Assembly (NCBI GenBank): GCA_028288545.1
Contig: JAQBNQ010000085.1
Span: 1 to 6,936 of the forward strand
Length of the DNA stretch: 6,936 bases
Direction: 5' to 3'
Source of the DNA: Bacteroidota bacterium
Lineage (GTDB): Bacteria > Bacteroidota > Bacteroidia > Chitinophagales > LD1
The translations under genes were made by a program, and so were the position numbers. Every line of letters starts with the position of its first letter. Positions within the stretch are counted from its first letter, which is position 1. Below the pieces are notes generated by a model, which saw nothing but the letters and a program-made list of their open reading frames with translations, was not told the DNA's origin and did no database searches. Shown one piece after another: positions 1 through 5,321 of this stretch.

Positions 1-1326
1 CATTTGCAGCCATATTCTTTCACCTGTCTCGCGATTAAAAATGCTTTTCTCGGGAAACTGAATTTCTTTACCCACCGCTAGCACCTGGTCATCCTGCTCT
101 TTGAAATCTTCAATATCTTTTTTGCTGAAGTGGTTCTCTGAATCTGAATGTCCTTCCATTTCAGAAGGCTTCATGTTGTAAAAACGTGCCACTGATTCGT
201 TAGCAAGGAGGTATTTTCCGTTTTCGTCTTTTACAAATATCAGGTTAGGCGTAGAATCAATAATTAAACGAAGGAAGTCCTTCTGCCTTTGCAACTCGTT
301 TTGTATCTTTTCTTTTTCGGCAATTTCAAGTTGCATTCGTACATTCATTTCCTGCAACTCGCGGGTCCGCTCTTCAACTTTTTCTTCCAGTTCGCTATTC
401 AGCTTCTGTAATAATTGCTGGTTGTGCTTCCGGTCGGTTATGTCGCGCAAATGCACCAGCAAAGCCCGCTGATCGCGAAAATCGATAAGGGCAGCGCTTA
501 TTTCAACCGGTATGATCTTGCCTTCCGCTGCAAGGCTTTCGCTTTCAAATTTCGATATCTCGCCATTGATGATCTTTGGCTGCCGTATCCTCAAATCCAA
601 ATGAATGCGTTCCGGCGAAATATCAAAAATTGTTTTGCCTATCAGCTCTTCGCGTTTTGTTTCATGAAGGCGACAAGTTGCCTCGTTTACATCCAATATT
701 ACGCCATCAAGACTTTGTATATAAATGGCATCGGGCGAGTTGAGATATATATCCCGGAATCTTTTCTCGCTGTTCTTTAAAGAAACCTCTGCCAGCTTCC
801 GCTCTTTGATCTCATCATTAAGCATGTTGTTGGCCTCAAACAACTGGCGGGTACGTGCCAGTACTTTCATTTCAAGGTCTTCCTTGGCGTAAACCAATTC
901 TTCCTCTAGCCGCCGCTGTTTTGCAATTTCGGTGCTAATTACAATGGCGCCCATAAACTCACCTTTGGTATCTATGATAGGTTTCCCGCTCATTCGCACC
1001 CAAATCGGATCACCATTCTTCTTCTTCATTTGAATATCATAGTTGTCTGATATTCCCTTCTTTCTCAACTCCAGTTTGGTTTTGGAGAGCATTACATTTT
1101 CTTCGCCGTAAATGATATTGAAGACCGGTTTGTTAATGATCTCGTCTTTGGTATAACCGAGATTTTTGCAGAACCGCTCATTGGCATAAACAATCAATCC
1201 GTTGCTGTTAACGCAATATATCCCCTCGTTGGTCCACTCAACCAAATCGCGGAAGCGTATAATGATTTCAGCCCCTGAATTTCCTGTAACGGTAATGTAC
1301 TCCTCTTCTAATGGGTGTCCTGCCAT
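1..1326 (-). CDS. Multi-PAS sensor protein, probable histidine kinase (C-terminus beyond window)
   Basis: I translated this frame by hand. It is open for 442 codons from the ATG at 1326 to the window edge, so only the N-terminal part is present. It contains three PAS-like sensor domains: about residues 25-133 (GLIVYANERF, later WVRMSGKPI), 187-300 (RFRDIYLNSPDAIY, ending LVHLRDITDRK) and from 350 on (DFLRLIIDSTPNLIFVKDENGKYLLAN), the last one cut. Two charged helical linkers, about 138-186 and 301-349, have coiled-coil character (EEELVYAKEDLEMKV; LEEKVEERTRELQ), as is usual between tandem PAS domains in signalling proteins. No membrane segment precedes the first PAS, so a cytoplasmic sensor is likely. 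The output domain lies outside the window. A HisKA/HATPase_c kinase is the commonest partner in Bacteroidota, but GGDEF or another output cannot be excluded. The ligand of the PAS domains cannot be read from the sequence. No heme or flavin signature was recognised. Confidence 0.85.
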   Translation of the reverse strand, partial: MAGHPLEEEYITVTGNSGAEIIIRFRDLVEWTNEGIYCVNSNGLIVYANERFCKNLGYTKDEIINKPVFNIIYGEENVMLSKTKLELRKKGISDNYDIQMKKKNGDPIWVRMSGKPIIDTKGEFMGAIVISTEIAKQRRLEEELVYAKEDLEMKVLARTRQLFEANNMLNDEIKERKLAEVSLKNSEKRFRDIYLNSPDAIYIQSLDGVILDVNEATCRLHETKREELIGKTIFDISPERIHLDLRIRQPKIINGEISKFESESLAAEGKIIPVEISAALIDFRDQRALLVHLRDITDRKHNQQLLQKLNSELEEKVEERTRELQEMNVRMQLEIAEKEKIQNELQRQKDFLRLIIDSTPNLIFVKDENGKYLLANESVARFYNMKPSEMEGHSDSENHFSKKDIEDFKEQDDQVLAVGKEIQFPEKSIFNRETGERIWLQM

Positions 1327-1416
1327 TTGTCTGCAAAAAATAAAGCTGTAAAATACGTTTTTCCGTATTATACGCTGTTTGTTTTAAAATATTAATGTTT
1401 AAGTACCTCAAGATAG

Positions 1417-1436
1417 TACTGTGTCCGACACTAGTA
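1417..1436. repeat. Short hairpin / operator-like palindrome upstream of the PAS gene
   Basis: TACTGTGTC and GACACTAGTA flank a single C. They pair as GTGTC/GACAC plus four further pairs (TACT/AGTA) around one bulged T. The element lies about 90 bp upstream of the PAS-protein start and downstream of the oxidoreductase gene. It has no T-run on either side, so an operator-type dyad is more plausible than a terminator. Its role is unknown. Confidence 0.35.
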
Positions 1437-1447
1437 TACGCAAACAG

Positions 1448-1471
1448 AATAAAAATGTTTTGTATAAAACA
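1448..1471 (-). terminator. Candidate intrinsic terminator of the oxidoreductase gene
   Basis: Read on the minus strand, TGTTTT-ATAC-AAAACA forms a 6-bp stem with a 4-nt loop, followed at once by TTTTTATT. It begins about 30 nt after the TAA stop of the gene ending at 1501. The stem is AT-rich and therefore weak, but its position and T-tract fit a factor-independent terminator. Confidence 0.4.
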
Positions 1472-1500
1472 AGTTGAAAATTGTAAATGTTGGCAGGTCC

Positions 1501-2562
1501 TTAAACGTCGGTGCGGGTAACCCCTTCAAATTGCAGGATAAAATCGGCGCCAAAAACGGCAGCCGGTGTCCGGGTGCCCGGTTGAGGAGACTTTTGGAGG
1601 ATGTTCTGGGCAATCTTGATGGCTGTCCACGCAGTAAGTGTATAGCCTTCGGGTAGTTCCAGAATAGCCCGCTTTGATGCGCCCAATGGGTTTTTAACTT
1701 CACCCCAAACAACACTTTTAGCAGTTTTCCGTTCTTCATCGCTTGGTCCGGCGGGGCGTTTCTTTATTTTTTTTATCACATAGTTTTTAAACATCCGGCT
1801 GCGGAAGAAAAAGCCAAAGTAGTTGCTCATTTTCATTCCCTCAATTAGTTTTTGAGGCAGGATGTTATAAACCGTTATGTTGGGGATCTTTGTAGTACGA
1901 TAGGCCGTTGAAACATCGCCCCAGGGTATGGCTACAGCATTTCTTTCTTTCTGATCAACCCGAATCAACCTTGTAAGCGTTCCGTTGGCTACGGCTTCAA
2001 GTTTTCCATTTCTTCGCACTGCTCCACTTTCGCCAAGGTTTTCAGCAATTGTAATAGCGGTTCCATGCGATAACTTCCCGCCTTTTTGATATAAGCCCAA
2101 TTCAAGCGAATCCGCGCCCTGTAGCTTATCCTTTAGGTAAAGAGCCAGGCAATCGGTTGGCACTACATCAAAGCCAACGCCAGGCATTAACAAAACACCC
2201 GCTTCAGTCGCCGCATCGCTTAGCTTAAACATTTGTTCAAATACAAGTATCTCACCGGTTATATCCAGGTAATGTGTTTTCGCTTTAATACAGGCCTTGG
2301 CCATTATTTGTGCGGTGAACATAAAGGGACCCGCGCAATGCAGTACCACTTTAAAGTCTTTGAGATTTTCCGCAACTACATTTTCGTCACTAACGTCAAA
2401 AACGCGGTATTCCAGTTTTAGTTCGTTGGCAAGCGCTTCTGTCTTTTCCTTGTCTCTTCCGGCTAAAACAGGCTTCATTCCGCTTTTAACTGCGTGATCG
2501 CATATCAGTTTACCGGTGTAGCCGTAGCATCCGTATATAAGTAATCCTTCTTTCAATTGCAT
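1501..2562 (-). CDS. Saccharopine-dehydrogenase-like NAD(P)-binding oxidoreductase (COG3268 type)
   Basis: This 353-residue protein begins with a Rossmann nucleotide-binding segment, LLIYGCYGYTGKLI (residues 7-20). It continues with VLAGRDKEK (32-40), the usual second-strand region that contacts the cofactor ribose or phosphate. CAGPF (76-80), HYLDITGE (97-104), PGVGFDVVPTD (127-137) and the C-terminal GTRTPAAVFGADFI (329-342) are the landmarks I associate with the saccharopine dehydrogenase-like / trans-acting enoyl reductase family (COG3268). Members are predicted cytoplasmic reductases. Few have known substrates, and true saccharopine dehydrogenase activity should not be assumed. The length is close to complete for the family. 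The ATG start at 2562 leaves five residues before the first beta strand and has no clear Shine-Dalgarno. The gene stands alone on its strand, divergent from the hydrolase at 2649, and is followed by a candidate terminator. Confidence 0.85.
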   Translation of the reverse strand: MQLKEGLLIYGCYGYTGKLICDHAVKSGMKPVLAGRDKEKTEALANELKLEYRVFDVSDENVVAENLKDFKVVLHCAGPFMFTAQIMAKACIKAKTHYLDITGEILVFEQMFKLSDAATEAGVLLMPGVGFDVVPTDCLALYLKDKLQGADSLELGLYQKGGKLSHGTAITIAENLGESGAVRRNGKLEAVANGTLTRLIRVDQKERNAVAIPWGDVSTAYRTTKIPNITVYNILPQKLIEGMKMSNYFGFFFRSRMFKNYVIKKIKKRPAGPSDEERKTAKSVVWGEVKNPLGASKRAILELPEGYTLTAWTAIKIAQNILQKSPQPGTRTPAAVFGADFILQFEGVTRTDV

Positions 2563-2577
2563 AGGGTTTCAGTGTTT

Positions 2578-2585
2578 CAAAATTA
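2578..2585 (-). promoter_or_regulatory. Candidate -7 promoter box (TAATTTTG) of the oxidoreductase gene
   Basis: TAATTTTG on the minus strand matches the Bacteroidota -7 consensus TAnnTTTG, 15 nt before the ATG at 2562. No TTG was found at the expected 17-23 nt upstream, so only half of the promoter is recognisable. No comparable box was found for the divergent plus-strand gene in the same 86-bp gap. Confidence 0.35.
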
Positions 2586-2648
2586 ATTGATTTGCCAACT
2601 TCGGGTATTTTAAATTGTTATTTTCAATGATAAAGACCAAAAAACAGG

Positions 2649-3302
2649 ATGAAAGTTTATTTATTACCGGGCTTGGGTGCAGATAAAAGAATGTATCAGC
2701 AGCAATTAAAGATCATTCCCGGAGCAATAGTGTTGGAACATATTACACCGGTAAAGGGCGAAAGCATAAGTACATATGCAGGTAGGTTGGCCGCGCTCAT
2801 CGATACTTCAACCCCCTTTATCCTGGTAGGTACTTCGCTCGGGGGCATTGTTTCGGTGGAACTTTCGCGCATTATAAAACCGGAGAAGGTGATTCTTATT
2901 TCATCAGTAAAGCAGAGAAATGAATTGCCGCTTTTTATCCGTTCCATGCGGTATCTTAAACTGCACCGGCTTATTTCAGGCAATACTTTTAAGCGCTTTA
3001 ATAAGCTGATGGTACGGAGATTGGATAGCCGGGGTGACTCTCCCGCCGCACGGGTTATTGAAGCCATGACTAATGATGTAGCGCCTGAGTTTATCGAATG
3101 GGCCGTTAATGCCGTTATTAACTGGATACCATCAGAAAATTACCGCCCCGATATAGTGCATATACACGGAACCAACGACCAGTTATTTCCCATCTCCTAT
3201 ATCAAAAATCCCATTGCTATAAAGAATGGCTCTCATGTTATGAATATGACCATGAGTTACGAAGTGAATAAAGTGTTACAGCAGGTATTGGATGAATCTT
3301 AA
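2649..3302 (+). CDS. Alpha/beta-fold hydrolase, small
   Basis: This 217-residue protein has the layout of a compact alpha/beta hydrolase. The N-terminal strand and loop MKVYLLPGLGADKRMY carries the oxyanion-hole region. The nucleophile elbow GTSLGG places the catalytic serine at residue 63. HGTNDQLFP supplies the probable acid Asp177, and NGSHVMN supplies the catalytic His196, so the triad is complete and in the usual order. Residues about 90-165 form the variable lid and are basic. There is no signal peptide or membrane segment, so it is probably cytoplasmic. The substrate cannot be inferred: esterase, thioesterase or lactonase are all possible. The ATG at 2649 starts directly on the first beta strand. 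It is divergent from the oxidoreductase and converges with the lipoprotein gene, whose stop lies 8 bp beyond its own. Confidence 0.85.
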   Translation: MKVYLLPGLGADKRMYQQQLKIIPGAIVLEHITPVKGESISTYAGRLAALIDTSTPFILVGTSLGGIVSVELSRIIKPEKVILISSVKQRNELPLFIRSMRYLKLHRLISGNTFKRFNKLMVRRLDSRGDSPAARVIEAMTNDVAPEFIEWAVNAVINWIPSENYRPDIVHIHGTNDQLFPISYIKNPIAIKNGSHVMNMTMSYEVNKVLQQVLDES

Positions 3303-3310
3303 ACCTGGAT

Positions 3311-4375
3311 TTATTTCAATCCTTTCTTCCGGTTAATATCCTGTATCAATGTCTGGCAGTCTGGGTTACCGGGGTCGGCCATGGCATATATGGTGGCAAA
3401 CTTTTCGGCAAAAACAAGGTTGTTTTGTTGCAACTGGCTATTGCCGATAGAATAGCAAGCCAGGGAAAGAAACCCTAACAACCGCTCAAACATAATGTCG
3501 CTTTTCTTTTTTGAATTAAGCATCGCAATTTCATTCTTCCACCAATCCAGGTCTTCACTCTGAAATGCTTTGATATATTTCGCTTTATAACCCATTTCTT
3601 CCTTTAGCTTATCCTCAGAAATTGTCGCTTTTTTCTTTTCGTAATTTTCCACTGTACCGGTGTTCAGAAAAACGAAAGCATCTTTAATAAGTTCAGTCGT
3701 CGGAAATTCATGTTTGCCGCTCCATTGAACCAGGTAATGTTTTGTATGAGCAGGGTCGCGGTTAACATCGTTATCAAACGAAACCAGGTCAGTGTAGTTC
3801 ATATCCTTAATGCCCGCAAAGCCCAAGAGGGCAATGGGGTGCGTAGGCTTCATATCTACCTTAGCACCTATGTAAATGATGTTAGTGACATATTGATTTG
3901 TTGAACCGTTTAGCATAGCCACCTTTGCTCCGCCGCTAAAACCGCAGAGCGCAATTTTTGATTGGTCGATTGAATATTTAGTTCTCGCTTCTTCCACAAG
4001 GTTATTGGCAATGGGGCCAAGCAAATCAAAACTCATCCCGTTTTTCGAACTGTTTGAGCCGATAAGCACATAATTGTATTTATCTGCCAGTTCGTGATAC
4101 ATGTTCAGGGGAAGCGAGCCATCGCCATGAGGATCGAAGAAAATAATTGCCGGGTACCTGGCAGAGTCTGAATAGCCTTTAGGTAAGTAGAGAGCATATG
4201 TTTGCCCTGCGTCTATAGCCAGCGGAACCGAGGCTATGACTTCCCCCGTATTTAGTTTGGGTTTGGCGGCTGCCGGTGCCGGTTGTTGAGCAACGGCTGG
4301 TTCAATTGTTTTTTGTTCTTTTTGATTGCAGGATGTAAAAGAAGCAACGGCCAACAGCAATAATAATCTTACCAT
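3311..4375 (-). CDS. Lipoprotein alpha/beta hydrolase (esterase-like)
   Basis: I start this 354-residue protein at the ATG at 4375. The open frame continues upstream to a TTG at 4426, but the ATG places a lipoprotein signal exactly at the N-terminus: MVRLLLLLAVASFTSC, with the acylated cysteine at residue 16. A Pro/Ala/Gln-rich linker (about 27-40) tethers the catalytic domain. YPAIIFFDPHGDG (about 74-86) resembles the oxyanion strand of secreted esterases. CGFSGGAKVA gives the nucleophile Ser147. Asp191 (GIKDMNY) and His222 (SGKHEFP) are the likely triad partners. Residues about 243-354 form a helical, lysine-rich C-terminal extension of unknown role. The residues after the cysteine (NQKEQK) do not match the acidic surface-export signal known from Bacteroidota lipoproteins, so a periplasm-facing location is possible. 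It follows the small secreted-protein gene by 60 bp on the same strand and is probably cotranscribed. The substrate is unknown. Confidence 0.8.
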   Translation of the reverse strand: MVRLLLLLAVASFTSCNQKEQKTIEPAVAQQPAPAAAKPKLNTGEVIASVPLAIDAGQTYALYLPKGYSDSARYPAIIFFDPHGDGSLPLNMYHELADKYNYVLIGSNSSKNGMSFDLLGPIANNLVEEARTKYSIDQSKIALCGFSGGAKVAMLNGSTNQYVTNIIYIGAKVDMKPTHPIALLGFAGIKDMNYTDLVSFDNDVNRDPAHTKHYLVQWSGKHEFPTTELIKDAFVFLNTGTVENYEKKKATISEDKLKEEMGYKAKYIKAFQSEDLDWWKNEIAMLNSKKKSDIMFERLLGFLSLACYSIGNSQLQQNNLVFAEKFATIYAMADPGNPDCQTLIQDINRKKGLK

Positions 4376-4435
4376 AAAAAAGGCAGAACCGGTTTTAATT
4401 TTAGAACGGTAAAACTGCGGCGGCAAAACTGCGAA

Positions 4436-4834
4436 TTATTGCGTTAATATTTTTACAAAGCCACTGCAAAGCAAAGACTCATCCTGCGTGGTATCGAACA
4501 CCTTTACTTTATAAGTGCCTTCATCGTAAAAAACAACATCCTGCCAGGCGTAGGTCCAGTTCTTTTCAATTTTTTGCTCAACCGTGCTGCTGTATGTTTC
4601 GGTGCCGTTGTCTTCCAACTTAAAAATACGGTACATAACGTTAGTGGCCCCTATGCCACGTTGGTTCATCAGCAAAAAGGAAATAGTTCCACCCTCTTTA
4701 CCAATTGTAAATTCAGACGATTGGCTTTGGCATTTACCTTGTTGCTCAACTTCTACGCAAAATTTTATACTTGTTTGCGAACTTGCTGCAACAGCAAAGC
4801 ACAACATAATTGGAGTGATCAGTATTTTTTTCAT
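4436..4834 (-). CDS. Small Sec-secreted hypothetical protein, cysteine-containing, beta-rich
   Basis: I do not recognise a family. The frame opens further upstream at a GTG (4867), but the ATG at 4834 gives a classical Sec signal peptide: MKK, then a hydrophobic core ILITPIMLCFAVAA and a cleavage region near SSQT (about 17-21). The protein has 132 residues. The mature chain of roughly 112 residues has alternating hydrophobic stretches (SIKFCVEVE, TISFLLMN, NVMYRIFKLE, TYAWQDVVFYDEGTYKVKVFD) that suggest a beta sandwich. It has three cysteines (26, 35, 123), of which 26 and 35 could form a disulfide. The segment YDEGTYKVKVF is reminiscent of the last strands of Ig-like or carbohydrate-binding folds. 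That is an impression, not a domain assignment. It lies upstream of the lipoprotein hydrolase and probably shares its transcript, suggesting the two act together in the envelope. Confidence 0.75.
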   Translation of the reverse strand: MKKILITPIMLCFAVAASSQTSIKFCVEVEQQGKCQSQSSEFTIGKEGGTISFLLMNQRGIGATNVMYRIFKLEDNGTETYSSTVEQKIEKNWTYAWQDVVFYDEGTYKVKVFDTTQDESLLCSGFVKILTQ

Positions 4835-4889
4835 GGCGCAGGTTTTAGTGAAAACATGACGGACCACGGTGTGTCAATACTAAAATTAA

Positions 4890-4897
4890 CAAAACTA
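4890..4897 (-). promoter_or_regulatory. Candidate -7 promoter box (TAGTTTTG) of the exported-protein pair
   Basis: TAGTTTTG on the minus strand fits TAnnTTTG and would start a transcript near 4885, leaving a leader of about 50 nt before the ATG at 4834. No clear TTG is present 17-23 nt upstream. The dyad at 4935-4964 would then be centred about 65 bp upstream of the start, a position typical of activator sites. Confidence 0.4.
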
Positions 4898-4934
4898 ATT
4901 GAAGGGGAAGAATTTTTGTTTTGGCTTAAAAAGT

Positions 4935-4964
4935 TGTTTCTATTAATAGATATAAATAGAAACA
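4935..4964. repeat. 10-bp inverted repeat, operator-like
   Basis: TGTTTCTATT and AATAGAAACA form perfect 10-bp arms separated by the 10-nt spacer AATAGATATA. Arm length and spacing suit a dimeric DNA-binding regulator or a weak AT-rich hairpin. No T-tract follows on either strand. It lies upstream of the promoter-like box at 4890-4897. Confidence 0.5.
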
Positions 4965-4973
4965 CCACATATT

Positions 4974-4993
4974 GCATTTAATAACTTAAATGC
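4974..4993. repeat. 8-bp perfect dyad GCATTTAA-TAAC-TTAAATGC
   Basis: A perfect 8-bp inverted repeat with a 4-nt centre, immediately followed by and sharing bases with the AAATGCTTGTA direct repeat. It is AT-rich with no following T-run, so a protein-binding site is at least as likely as an RNA hairpin. Confidence 0.45.
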
Positions 4994-5013
4994 TTGTACC
5001 TCAAATGCTTGTA
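4988..5013. repeat. Two 11-bp direct repeats AAATGCTTGTA, 15-bp period
   Basis: AAATGCTTGTA occurs at 4988-4998 and again at 5003-5013. The first copy overlaps the right arm of the neighbouring dyad. Closely spaced direct repeats upstream of a gene pair suggest a binding array for a regulator, but chance cannot be excluded in AT-rich DNA. Confidence 0.4.
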
Positions 5014-5106
5014 TAGGTATTTATAAATTAAATAAAAATGTATTGTCAAAAAGTAGAAACAACCGGGTATGCCCAGGGCTTGTTCATTCTCTGTCGGTTC
5101 TCTTTA

Positions 5107-5127
5107 GGCGGCTCTTCCGGAGCGCAA
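5107..5127 (+). repeat. Palindromic unit 1 of the element (GCTCTTCCGGAGC core)
   Basis: Core stem GCTCT/GGAGC (one G-T wobble) around TCC, within GGCGG...CGCAA flanks. It is nearly identical to the complement of unit 4, from which it differs in the loop region only. Confidence 0.6.
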
Positions 5128-5158
5128 TAATCCTTCCTTATTGATATACTACAAACAG

Positions 5159-5176
5159 CCGGCTCCTCTGGAGCGG
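5159..5176 (+). repeat. Palindromic unit 2 of the element (GCTCCTCTGGAGC core)
   Basis: Perfect 5-bp stem GCTCC/GGAGC around TCT. The core is the exact complement of unit 4. AAACAG just before it is mirrored by CTGTTT just after unit 3. The flanks deviate from the CGCAA ending, reading GCGGTTTT. Confidence 0.6.
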
Positions 5177-5205
5177 TTTTGCGAAATGCTTTTGTGGGAC
5201 GTGGT

Positions 5206-5226
5206 TTGCGTTCCGTAGGAACCGCC
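5206..5226 (-). repeat. Palindromic unit 3 of the element (GTTCCGTAGGAAC core)
   Basis: Perfect 5-bp stem GTTCC/GGAAC around GTA, flanked by TTGC before and CGCC after. On the minus strand it matches unit 1 with two stem positions changed together (C to T and G to A), so pairing is conserved. Confidence 0.6.
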
Positions 5227-5253
5227 TGTTTATAGTAATGTTGTATAGGGATG

Positions 5254-5274
5254 TTGCGCTCCAGAGGAGCCGCC
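5254..5274 (-). repeat. Palindromic unit 4 of the element (GCTCCAGAGGAGC core)
   Basis: Perfect 5-bp stem GCTCC/GGAGC around AGA. On the minus strand it reads GGCGGCTCC...GGAGCGCAA, matching unit 1 and placing the two outer units as the arms of the large inverted repeat. Confidence 0.6.
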
Positions 5275-5321
5275 TTGGAGTTATTTTGTGAGAATGAACC
5301 CACGTGCGGCTATGCCGGGTT

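Larger units (their letters stand above)
4835..5321. other. 487-bp gene-free region with regulatory repeats and an inverted-repeat element
   Basis: No credible gene is seen here. The 4835-5053 part is AT-rich and serves as the upstream region of the secreted-protein/lipoprotein pair. It carries a promoter-like box, two dyads and a short direct repeat. The 5061-5321 part is occupied by the inverted-repeat element described separately. Open frames over the right part only translate the palindromes (APLE, AVPTE, TAPEEP, CAPEEP repeats in one minus frame) and are not supported as genes. Confidence 0.7.
5061..5321. mobile_element. MITE/BIME-like long imperfect inverted repeat with four palindromes
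   Basis: The 261-bp segment is nearly symmetrical about position 5191. Its ends are related in inverted orientation (AACCGGGTATGCCC at 5061-5074; the complement of 5308-5321 reads AACCCGGCATAGCC). Further in, GTTCATTCTC at 5082-5091 is matched exactly by its complement at 5290-5299. Four 13-bp palindromes of the form GYTCYnnnGGARC are centred at 5117, 5168, 5216 and 5264, about 48-51 bp apart. With their flanks they share GGCGG[C/T]TC...GGA[G/A]CGCAA, the first two on the plus strand (the second less complete) and the last two on the minus strand. The two 15-nt gaps between GTTCATTCTC and the outer palindromes are equal. No transposase is encoded, so it would be non-autonomous. I saw no clear target-site duplication. 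As RNA it would fold into a long branched hairpin and could end the lyase transcript, since five T residues (minus strand, 5048-5052) follow it. Confidence 0.6.

Noticed and set aside
415..780. Plus-strand open frame inside the PAS-protein gene
   Set aside because: It is antisense to continuous PAS-domain coding on the minus strand.
1374..1447. CTGTTTG (1375-1381) and CAAACAG (1441-1447) as a long-range stem
   Set aside because: Seven pairs across a 59-nt gap in AT-rich DNA is not distinguishable from chance.
4376..4426. TTG at 4426 as start of the lipoprotein gene (17 extra residues)
   Set aside because: The added residues would place charged sequence before the signal peptide. The ATG at 4375 gives a standard lipoprotein signal with the cysteine at residue 16.
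4835..4867. GTG at 4867 as start of the small secreted-protein gene
   Set aside because: The ATG at 4834 begins MKK plus a hydrophobic core, a normal Sec signal. The 11-residue extension adds nothing.
4574..4981. Plus-strand open frame of 135 codons overlapping the small secreted-protein gene
   Set aside because: It is antisense to a gene with a clear signal peptide and has no coherent protein features.
5107..5274. Four repeats at about 48-51 bp spacing as a CRISPR array
   Set aside because: The units are short palindromes in two orientations with related, mirror-symmetrical spacers, and no cas gene is present. Direct repeats with unrelated spacers would be needed.
5046..5303. Minus-strand open frame of 85 codons with APLE/AVPTE/TAPEEP/CAPEEP repeats
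   Set aside because: The repeated peptide is only the translation of the DNA palindromes in the inverted-repeat element. There is no start context, and composition follows the repeats.
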